Shown: positions 1 through 5,235 of the stretch, one piece after another
How the letters are laid out: the number at the start of each line of letters is the position of its first letter
How positions within the stretch are numbered: the stretch's first letter is position 1
NCBI GenBank assembly: GCA_903895055.1
Contig: CAITSL010000032.1
Span: forward strand, 1 to 5,738
Length of the DNA stretch: 5,738 nucleotides
Direction of reading: 5' to 3'
DNA from: an uncultured bacterium
GTDB taxonomy: Bacteria > Patescibacteriota > Minisyncoccia > Phycocordibacterales > UBA9973
Notes under the pieces: generated by a model
Databases searched by the model: none
Told to the model about the DNA's origin: nothing
The model's input: the letters and a program-made list of their open reading frames with translations, nothing else
Position numbers and translations under genes: made by a program

Positions 1-178
1 CATTTTGAAATCAAAAGACCATTTTTTGATTTCGGTTAAAGAAAAGGCGGAAAAAAATCTGGCTAATAAAAAAATCATTGAAATTATCGCCTTATATTTT
101 AAGGTCCCAAAAGAAAAAGTCAGAATTGTAAACGGGCATCGTCATCCGCATAAACTCGTTTTTATTGATATAAAATAA
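1..178 (+). CDS. DUF167 / YggU-family protein, 3' end only
   Basis: The reading frame is open from base 2 to a TAA at 176-178 and gives 58 C-terminal residues; the start lies before the window. The visible part has the layout of the small DUF167 (YggU/UPF0235) family: a V-K-E-K-A-E-K-N-L-A-N-K-K segment, then a helix (IIEIIALYF), then K-V-P-K-E-K-V-R-I-V-N-G-H and a final strand (HKLVFIDI). Family members are usually about 75-100 residues, so roughly half to three quarters is present. The biochemical role of this family is not established, and I infer none. The stop codon abuts the extended -10 promoter of the lactate dehydrogenase gene, so the two genes are tightly packed but probably separate transcription units. 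The family call is from motif memory and is fairly secure; the missing N terminus cannot be judged. Confidence 0.8.
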   Translation, partial: ILKSKDHFLISVKEKAEKNLANKKIIEIIALYFKVPKEKVRIVNGHRHPHKLVFIDIK

Positions 179-187
179 TGGTATAAT
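179..187 (+). promoter_or_regulatory. Extended -10 promoter of ldh, predicted leaderless
   Basis: TGGTATAAT fits the extended -10 consensus TGnTATAAT perfectly, with the hexamer at 182-187. Exactly six bases (AAAAAG) separate it from the ATG at 194, so the expected transcription start falls on or next to the A of the start codon. The mRNA would then be leaderless. There is no good -35 hexamer at 16-18 bp upstream (159-164 reads TTTTTA), which is typical of promoters that rely on an extended -10. The element begins at the base right after the DUF167 stop codon. Confidence 0.65.
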
Positions 188-193
188 AAAAAG

Positions 194-1111
194 ATGACTA
201 ACGAAAAATTAAAACAAAAAATAGCGGTTATCGGAGCGGGGGCAGTCGGTTCTACTACTGCCTATTCTCTGATGATTAAAAATTTAGTAGCGGAGATAAT
301 CTTGGTTGATGTTAATAAAGAGAAAGAACAAGGTGAAGCCTTGGATATGTCCGATGCGATGTCTTTCTCGGAGACTGCCGGGGTCCAAGCTGGAGATTAC
401 AAAGATGTGAAAGATGCCGATATTATAATTTTGACCGCCGGGGTGGCACAGAAACCTGGAGAAACAAGATTGGATTTGGTAACAAAAAACAAAGCCATCA
501 CTACTTCCATTTTTAAAGAAATCGGAGAGTTAAAACCATCAGCGATAATTGTGGTGGTAAGTAATCCGGTGGATATTATTACTTATTTAGTGCAAGAAAT
601 TTCAGGACTTCCAAAAAACCAAGTATTTGGCACAGGCACAGGGCTAGACTCTGCCAGACTTCGTGCGAATTTGGCTAAACGTTTTAATATTGACAGTAAA
701 CAAGTAGATGGGTTTGTTTTGGGTGAACACGGAGATAGTGAATTTGTCGCTTGGAGTACGGTTGTTGTCGCAGGTAAACCAATCAAGGAAATATTGAAGG
801 AAGATGAAATGAATAAAATTACTGAAGAGGTAAAAAATGAAGTTTATGAAATAATTAAAGACAAGGGTGCAACTTATTACGGAATTGCGATGGTTGTTGC
901 CGATATTGTAGAAGCCCTTATTCTAGACCAGAATAAAATTTTGCCGGTCTCCAGTCGTTTAGAAAATTGGAATGGGGTAAGCGATGTTTGTCTTGGAGCT
1001 ACGGCAGTAGTAGGGGCAAGTGGGATTGTAAAACCATGGCCACTTGAATTGGCAAATGAAGAAAAAATAAAATTTCAAGAATCAGCTCAAAAAATAAAAC
1101 AATATCTATAA
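194..1111 (+). CDS. ldh: L-lactate dehydrogenase (NAD-dependent)
   Basis: The 305-residue protein catalyses pyruvate + NADH to L-lactate + NAD+ in the cytoplasm. The N-terminal Rossmann fold shows G14-A-G-A-V-G-S20 and the NAD-ribose acidic residue D39 (LVDV). The specificity loop reads AQKPGETR (85-92): Q86 marks a lactate rather than malate dehydrogenase (which has Arg there), and R92 is the catalytic arginine. Other key residues are N124 (SNPVD), D152 and R155 (LDSAR), catalytic H179 (GEHGD) and T227 near the substrate. Length is close to the usual 310-320. The His of the fructose-1,6-bisphosphate site of Bacillus-type enzymes is replaced by D172, although R157 of that site remains, so FBP activation is doubtful (inference). 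The 194 start is supported by the -10 box six bases upstream and by the motif position. Enolase follows after 23 nt, consistent with a shared transcript. Confidence 0.95.
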   Translation: MTNEKLKQKIAVIGAGAVGSTTAYSLMIKNLVAEIILVDVNKEKEQGEALDMSDAMSFSETAGVQAGDYKDVKDADIIILTAGVAQKPGETRLDLVTKNKAITTSIFKEIGELKPSAIIVVVSNPVDIITYLVQEISGLPKNQVFGTGTGLDSARLRANLAKRFNIDSKQVDGFVLGEHGDSEFVAWSTVVVAGKPIKEILKEDEMNKITEEVKNEVYEIIKDKGATYYGIAMVVADIVEALILDQNKILPVSSRLENWNGVSDVCLGATAVVGASGIVKPWPLELANEEKIKFQESAQKIKQYL

Positions 1112-1112
1112 G
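1107..1112 (+). promoter_or_regulatory. Possible weak -10 box before enolase
   Basis: TATAAG overlaps the ldh stop codon and would place a transcription start near 1119, leaving a short leader of about 16 nt before the enolase ATG. It lacks the TGn extension and an obvious -35. Co-transcription with ldh is an equally good or better explanation, so this is only a candidate. Confidence 0.2.
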
Positions 1113-1134
1113 AAAACTTGCCCCGTACTAAATT

Positions 1135-2364
1135 ATGGAAAATAAAATAACAAAAATTTTGGCGGAAGAGATTAAGGATTCACGCGGGAATCCGACCTTG
1201 AAAGTGACGGTTTTTGTCGGTGGTTTAGCAGATAGTTTCTCGGTGCCGTCTGGAGCCAGCACCGGGGTGAATGAAGCGCATGAATTGCGAGATACTGACG
1301 GAAAGGGAGTGAATGTTGCAATCGAAAAAGTAAATAATATTATTGCTCCGGCTTTGATAGATGCAGATGTTTTAAATCAAAAAGAAATAGACAGGATAAT
1401 GATAGAACTGGACGGCACAAAAAATAAAGATAATTTAGGCGGAAATAGTATGATCGGTGTTTCTATCGCTTGCGCGAAAGTGGCGGCGAAAGCATCCGGG
1501 GTAGAAGTATTTGAACATTTGCGAACACTGGCCGAAATAAAACCTTCCAGATCTGTGCCATATCTTTATTTAAATTTAGTGGAAGGAGGGAAACATGCCA
1601 GAAACGAATTATCATTTCAAGAGTATCATGTTGTTCCCGATACAATAGACGCAAAAGAGGCAGTTAATATTGGAATTAGAATATTGAAAACTCTTACCGA
1701 AATAATTAAAAAAGAATTAGGTGATGCTTCAGCAGTTTCAGGTGACGAAGGGGGGCTTGATCCAAAAATAAGCGATATTCGAAAGCCTTTGGAATATTTA
1801 AGTAAAGCGATAAAAGAAAATAATTTAGAAAATAAAGTGCGTCTGGCCCTGGATGTGGCTGCTTCATCTTTTTATAAGGAAGGTTTGTATAAGGTTGATG
1901 GTAAAAATATTACTAAAGAAGAATTGGCGGCTGTTTATGATTCTTTAATCAAAGAATTCGATTTGATTTCTATCGAAGATCCGTTTGATGAAATAGATTT
2001 TGAAAGCTTTGCCCTCCTTCGCTCTGCGAGCTTCGGCAGGGCAGGCCAAATTTTAGTTGTTGGTGACGATCTTACAGTAACCAACAAAATTCTTTTACAA
2101 GAGGCAATAGATAAAAAAAGCGTGAACGGAATGATTATCAAACCTAATCAAATAGGTACTTTGTCCGAAACCCTTGAGACCATGCGCTTGGCTCGAGAAA
2201 ACAATATTGAACTCATTGTCAGCCATCGAAGTGGAGAGACGGATGATGATTTTATTGCCGACCTGGCTTTTGCTTTTGGCTGTTATGGCCTGAAATCCGG
2301 CTCTCCGATTAAGCCCGAACGGATGGTAAAATATCAGAGGTTGATAGAAATTTCGAAAATGTAA
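1135..2364 (+). CDS. eno: Enolase (phosphopyruvate hydratase)
   Basis: The 409-residue protein converts 2-phosphoglycerate to phosphoenolpyruvate in glycolysis and gluconeogenesis. The N-terminal domain has DSRGNP (15-20) and the mobile loop SGASTG (39-44) with metal-binding S42. The barrel keeps every residue I can check: H154 (GGKHA), Q162-E163, proton donor E205 (GDEGG), metal ligands D240, E281 and the D311-D312 pair (VGDDL), base K336 (IIKPNQIG), S363-H364-R365 (SHRSGE) and K387 (GLKSGS). It is divergent elsewhere: LNLVEGGKHARN where most enolases have a MNI-NGG-HA-N pattern, and it stops about 20 residues short of the usual C terminus. Residues 293-304 are encoded by a GC-rich palindrome described separately. 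The ATG at 1135 gives the expected N terminus (KITKILAEEIKDSRGNP); no Shine-Dalgarno is seen. It lies 23 nt after ldh and 72 nt before the PEP synthase gene, whose substrate/product PEP it makes. Confidence 0.95.
   Translation: MENKITKILAEEIKDSRGNPTLKVTVFVGGLADSFSVPSGASTGVNEAHELRDTDGKGVNVAIEKVNNIIAPALIDADVLNQKEIDRIMIELDGTKNKDNLGGNSMIGVSIACAKVAAKASGVEVFEHLRTLAEIKPSRSVPYLYLNLVEGGKHARNELSFQEYHVVPDTIDAKEAVNIGIRILKTLTEIIKKELGDASAVSGDEGGLDPKISDIRKPLEYLSKAIKENNLENKVRLALDVAASSFYKEGLYKVDGKNITKEELAAVYDSLIKEFDLISIEDPFDEIDFESFALLRSASFGRAGQILVVGDDLTVTNKILLQEAIDKKSVNGMIIKPNQIGTLSETLETMRLARENNIELIVSHRSGETDDDFIADLAFAFGCYGLKSGSPIKPERMVKYQRLIEISKM
2011..2042 (+). repeat. GC-rich imperfect palindrome inside enolase
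   Basis: This 32-bp stretch has 23 G/C bases (72%), far above the AT-rich flanks. The outer arms GCCCT (2011-2015) and AGGGC (2038-2042) pair, and an inner hairpin GCTC-TGC-GAGC (2021-2031) shares the same centre, with mismatches between. It is translated in frame as A-L-L-R-S-A-S-F-G-R plus part of A303, falling between metal ligands E281/D282 and D311/D312 of enolase. In E. coli enolase the same interval (FA to QLVGDD) is about three residues shorter. I read it as a REP-like or Rickettsia-palindrome-like dispersed element taken up into the coding sequence. Similar SASFGRAG-like strings in other proteins of these bacteria are only a memory and need a search. Confidence 0.5.
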
Positions 2365-2375
2365 ATAAAAAAATA

Positions 2376-2384
2376 TGCTATAAT
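2376..2384 (+). promoter_or_regulatory. Extended -10 promoter of PEP synthase gene
   Basis: TGCTATAAT matches the extended -10 consensus perfectly, with TATAAT at 2379-2384, just after the enolase stop at 2362-2364. The expected transcription start is about 2391-2393, giving a leader of about 45 nt before the PEP synthase ATG. No convincing -35 lies at the right spacing. This gives the third gene its own promoter even if it is also reached by read-through from ldh-eno. A second AT-rich -10-like hexamer, TATAAA at 2422-2427, lies nine bases before the ATG, but in such AT-only sequence it means little. Confidence 0.6.
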
Positions 2385-2392
2385 ACGGGTAG

Positions 2393-2419
2393 ATGCCAAA
2401 GACGTTTATTATTATTTAA
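2393..2419 (+). CDS. Possible 8-codon leader ORF (MPKTFIII)
   Basis: An ATG lies eight bases after the -10 hexamer, at or within two bases of the predicted transcription start, and opens an 8-codon frame ending in TAA at 2417-2419, 17 nt before the PEP synthase ATG. If transcription starts at the A, this would be a leaderless upstream mini-ORF. It has no run of regulatory codons that would suggest a classical attenuator, and chance ATGs are common, so this is a low-confidence candidate only. Confidence 0.15.
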   Translation: MPKTFIII

Positions 2420-2436
2420 TATATAAATTTTAAATT

Positions 2437-4851
2437 ATGGTAGAAGAAAAAAGTGAAAATTTTGTAAAGTGGTATAGCGAGGTCGGAATTGCTGATGTGC
2501 CGATTGTGGGTGGTAAAAACGCCGCCTTGGGAGAAATGTACTCAAATTTGGTGCCACTCGGAGTAAATATTCCAAATGGTTTTGCCTTGACGGCCGATGC
2601 CTACCGATATTTTTTCGAAAAGACAGGTCTCGACAAAGAGATACAGGAAATTCTTGCCGACCTCGACACAAAAAGTATTAAGAATTTGCAAAAACGCGGA
2701 GAAAAAGTCCGTAAAGCGATTTTGAAAAAAGAATTTCCTCCTCTTTTACATGATGCCATTGTGGAATCCTATGCTAAATTCGAAGAAAAGTATGGCAAAG
2801 ATATTGACGTGGCGGTGCGCTCCAGCGCGACTGCTGAAGATTTACCGGGAGCTTCTTTTGCCGGACAACAAGAAACATATTTAAATGTGCGGGGGGTCAA
2901 AGACGTTTTGCTTTCTTCCCGAAAATGTATCGCTTCGCTCTTTACCGATCGGGCAATTTCATATCGGGTAGACAAAGGCTTCTCTCATTTTGATGCGGCA
3001 CTCTCAGTGGGGATTCAGCTCATGGTGCATTCGGATGAAGCTGTTTCCGGAGTAGCTTTTACCATCGACACGGAAACCGGTTTTGATAAAGTAATTGAAA
3101 TAAACGGTATTTATGGACTTGGAGAATTTATTGTGCAAGGAATCGTGATTCCGGATGAATTCGTAATCTTTAAGCCGACCCTGGAAAATGGCCACAAATC
3201 TATTATTTCCAAAAAACTCGGCAAGAAAAATATCAAGCTTGTTTATAAAAACACAGAAGGCACAAAGCAAGTAGATGTGCCGAAGGCAGACCGAGAAAAA
3301 TATTGCTTGACTGAAGAAGAAGTCATAAAGCTTGCCAAATGGTGTTTGGAAATTGAAAAATATTTTTCTAAAAAAGTTGGGCATTATCAGCCGATGGATA
3401 TCGAATGGGCCAAGGACGGGAAAACACAAGAATTATTTATTGTGCAGGCTCGTCCCGAGACAGTACAATCAGGAAAAGATAAAAATGTTTTGAAAGAATA
3501 CAAATTGGGCAAAAAATCTGAGGTGCTCACTACTGGGATAGCAGTTGGCGGAAAAATTGGAGCAGGACGTGTAAGAGTGCTAAAAAATGCCAAAGAAATT
3601 TCTCAGTTTGAAAAAGGAGAAGTTTTAGTGACAGAAATTACCGATCCGGACTGGGAGCCGATTATGAAAATTGCAAGCGCTATTATCACCGATAAGGGTG
3701 GAAGAACTTCCCATGCGGCGATCGTATCACGAGAATTGGGTATTCCATGTATCGTCGGTTCCGGTAATGCCACTACTATCCTTAAAAATGGACAAGAAGT
3801 GACGGTGGATTGCGCTTCGGGTGAAGTTGGAAATGTTTACAGCGGAATCTTACCCTTTGAAGTATTAGAGCATCATTTGGACAAATTACCGGAACTTCCT
3901 GTGAAAATAATGGTCAACATTGGTTCTCCGGATGAAGCATTCCAGAATCACGCTTTGCCGGTGCAAGGAGTCGGACTTGGCAGACTTGAATTCATTATTG
4001 CCTCGCATATCAAAATTCATCCGAATGCCTTGATTGATTTCAAAAAGTTAAAAGAAGATAAAAATCCTGAGACGAAAAAATTGGTGGAGAAAATCGAAGA
4101 GGCAACTTACGGTTATGAAAATAAACCGGACTATTACGTAGACCAATTGGCGCTCGGGATTGCGAAAATCGGCGCAACCCTTTATCCCCATGATGTGATT
4201 ATTCGTTTTTCCGATTTCAAGACGAATGAATATTGCACTTTGCTTGGCGGAGTGGCCTATGAGCCAAAGGAAGAAAATCCAATGCTCGGCTGGCGTGGAG
4301 CATCCCGCTATTATGATCCGAAATTCAAAGAAGCCTTTGGTTTGGAAGTGAAAGCAATGAAAAGAGTGCGGGAAGAAATGGGCCTTACGAATGTGATTCC
4401 AATGATCCCATTTTGCCGAACTCCGGAAGAAGCGCGCCAAGTGATAGATACTATGAAAGAATTTGGTTTGGATCGCGCGAAAGACAGTACCTTGAAAGTT
4501 TATGTGATGTGCGAAATCCCTTCGAATATTTTACTCGCTGATGAATTTCTGGAAATTTTTGATGGAATGTCTATCGGTTCTAACGATCTCACTCAACTTA
4601 CGCTCGGCATTGATCGCGATTCCGGCATTGTCACCCACATTGCTGATGCAAACGATCCTTCAGTGAAAAAATTAATTGCGGAAATTATTCACAAATGTAA
4701 AGCAAAAGGGAAGTACATCGGTATCTGCGGTCAAGCGCCGTCCGATTATCCGGACTTCGCGAAATTCTTGATGGATGAAGGGATCGAAAGCATGTCGCTC
4801 AACCCCGACACAGTCATCAAAACAATTCTTGCGCTTGGAGAGATAAAATAA
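2437..4851 (+). CDS. ppsA: Phosphoenolpyruvate synthase (pyruvate, water dikinase)
   Basis: The 804-residue protein interconverts pyruvate + ATP + H2O and PEP + AMP + Pi. The N-terminal ATP-grasp domain (about 1-345) opens with VGGKNAALGEM (24-34), has AVRSSATAEDLPGASFAG (126-143) with R128, and ends at VQARPE (336-341). The swivelling phosphohistidine domain (about 370-470) carries GGRTSHAA with the phosphorylated H426. The C-terminal PEP/pyruvate TIM barrel (about 485-800) shows R516, R620 (GWRGASR), metal ligand E693 (CEIPSN), GSNDLTQ (714-720) and the active-site C764 (GICGQAPS). The histidine motif and the length (E. coli PpsA is about 790) favour PEP synthase over pyruvate phosphate dikinase, which is longer and has a GGMTSHAA-type motif. 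All catalytic positions appear intact. Next to eno and ldh it could work backwards as a pyruvate kinase substitute (inference). The start has no Shine-Dalgarno but is fixed by the conserved N terminus. Confidence 0.94.
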   Translation: MVEEKSENFVKWYSEVGIADVPIVGGKNAALGEMYSNLVPLGVNIPNGFALTADAYRYFFEKTGLDKEIQEILADLDTKSIKNLQKRGEKVRKAILKKEFPPLLHDAIVESYAKFEEKYGKDIDVAVRSSATAEDLPGASFAGQQETYLNVRGVKDVLLSSRKCIASLFTDRAISYRVDKGFSHFDAALSVGIQLMVHSDEAVSGVAFTIDTETGFDKVIEINGIYGLGEFIVQGIVIPDEFVIFKPTLENGHKSIISKKLGKKNIKLVYKNTEGTKQVDVPKADREKYCLTEEEVIKLAKWCLEIEKYFSKKVGHYQPMDIEWAKDGKTQELFIVQARPETVQSGKDKNVLKEYKLGKKSEVLTTGIAVGGKIGAGRVRVLKNAKEISQFEKGEVLVTEITDPDWEPIMKIASAIITDKGGRTSHAAIVSRELGIPCIVGSGNATTILKNGQEVTVDCASGEVGNVYSGILPFEVLEHHLDKLPELPVKIMVNIGSPDEAFQNHALPVQGVGLGRLEFIIASHIKIHPNALIDFKKLKEDKNPETKKLVEKIEEATYGYENKPDYYVDQLALGIAKIGATLYPHDVIIRFSDFKTNEYCTLLGGVAYEPKEENPMLGWRGASRYYDPKFKEAFGLEVKAMKRVREEMGLTNVIPMIPFCRTPEEARQVIDTMKEFGLDRAKDSTLKVYVMCEIPSNILLADEFLEIFDGMSIGSNDLTQLTLGIDRDSGIVTHIADANDPSVKKLIAEIIHKCKAKGKYIGICGQAPSDYPDFAKFLMDEGIESMSLNPDTVIKTILALGEIK

Positions 4852-4863
4852 AAATATTTTTTG

Positions 4864-4934
4864 TGCGGGATACGAGAATCGAACTCGTGTCTAATCCTTG
4901 GGAAGGACTCATTCTACCACTAAACCAATCCCGC
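4864..4934 (-). tRNA. tRNA-Gly (anticodon CCC)
   Basis: The reverse complement folds into a full 71-nt cloverleaf. It has acceptor stem GCGGGAT/ATCCCGC, D stem GTTT/GAAT with a 7-nt loop (AGTGGTA), anticodon stem AGTCC/GGATT around the loop TTCCCAA, a 4-nt variable region, and T stem ACGAG/CTCGT around TTCGATT. The anticodon is CCC, decoding the glycine codon GGG. The discriminator is A73 and no CCA is encoded: the next bases are CAAA, so the tail must be added by a CCA-adding enzyme. The base before G1 is T and could pair with A73, so the mature 5' end could be argued by one base. The gene is convergent with the PEP synthase gene, its 3' end 12 nt from that stop, and divergent from the glutaredoxin gene. 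Confidence 0.95.
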
Positions 4935-4943
4935 ATTGTATAA

Positions 4944-4949
4944 AATATA
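4944..4949 (-). promoter_or_regulatory. Possible -10 box for tRNA-Gly
   Basis: On the minus strand this reads TATATT and would start transcription a few bases before the tRNA 5' end. A TTGAAA-like -35 at 4962-4967 is too close (12 bp), so the assignment is tentative. The region 4936-4990 must hold both this promoter and the divergent glutaredoxin promoter. Confidence 0.25.
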
Positions 4950-4975
4950 TCTTCATTTTGATTTCAAAGCAAGTA

Positions 4976-4984
4976 TGATACAAT
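4976..4984 (+). promoter_or_regulatory. Extended -10 promoter of glutaredoxin gene, predicted leaderless
   Basis: TGATACAAT matches TGnTAtAAT with one change; the hexamer TACAAT is at 4979-4984. Six bases (AATTGT) separate it from the ATG at 4991, the same spacing as at ldh, so transcription should start on the start codon. A partial -35 (TTGATT, 4958-4963) sits 15 bp upstream, slightly short. Confidence 0.6.
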
Positions 4985-4990
4985 AATTGT

Positions 4991-5230
4991 ATGCAAAAAA
5001 AAGTAGAAATATATTCAACCCCGACTTGTCACTATTGCCACATGGCTAAGGATTTTTTTGGTGAAAATGGAATAGCTTACACTGAATACGATGTAGCCAG
5101 TGATTTAGCAAAAAGGAAAGAAATGGTAAATTTGACCAACCAGATGGGTGTGCCGGTGATTGTGATAGACGGGGATTGGATAGTAGGATTTAATAAAACG
5201 ACAATAGCCAAAAAGTTAGGGTTAATTTAA
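4991..5230 (+). CDS. Glutaredoxin-like protein, YruB type
   Basis: The 79-residue protein is a single thioredoxin-fold domain of glutaredoxin size. It opens with the strand VEIYSTPTC, has a CxxC redox site C13-H-Y-C16 at the start of helix 1, a cis-proline motif GVPV (53-56, P55), and the strand-turn DGDWIVGF (60-67) followed by a C-terminal helix ending KKLGLI. The GVPVIVIDG...IVGF pattern matches the YruB-like glutaredoxin family better than classical glutathione-dependent glutaredoxins or NrdH. It probably reduces protein disulfides in the cytoplasm; its electron donor and target are unknown. No signal peptide is seen. The start is fixed by the -10 box six bases upstream and by the immediate first beta strand. 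The next gene begins 5 nt after its stop, so the two are almost surely co-transcribed. Confidence 0.88.
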   Translation: MQKKVEIYSTPTCHYCHMAKDFFGENGIAYTEYDVASDLAKRKEMVNLTNQMGVPVIVIDGDWIVGFNKTTIAKKLGLI

Positions 5231-5235
5231 CACTG

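Noticed and set aside
194..1111. Malate dehydrogenase as an alternative for the first dehydrogenase
   Set aside because: The specificity loop has Gln at position 86 (AQKPGETR), where malate dehydrogenases have Arg, so lactate dehydrogenase is preferred.
3004..3429. Open minus-strand frame of 141 codons inside the PEP synthase gene
   Set aside because: It lies wholly opposite a fully conserved coding region, its product is low-complexity F/I-rich with no recognisable domain, and it has no promoter-like context. It is a shadow of the real gene.
4048..4440. Open minus-strand frame of 130 codons inside the PEP synthase C-terminal domain
   Set aside because: Same reasoning: antisense to conserved catalytic sequence, with F/H-rich composition typical of complemented coding sequence.
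2437..4851. Pyruvate phosphate dikinase as an alternative for the dikinase
   Set aside because: The length (804) and the histidine motif GGRTSHAAIVSRELG fit PEP synthase; dikinases are longer and usually carry GGMTSHAA followed by ARGMG.
4852..4863. Terminator between the PEP synthase gene and the tRNA
   Set aside because: The bases are an A/T-only run (AAATATTTTTTG-like) without a GC stem. A U-run alone is not enough to call an intrinsic terminator on either strand.
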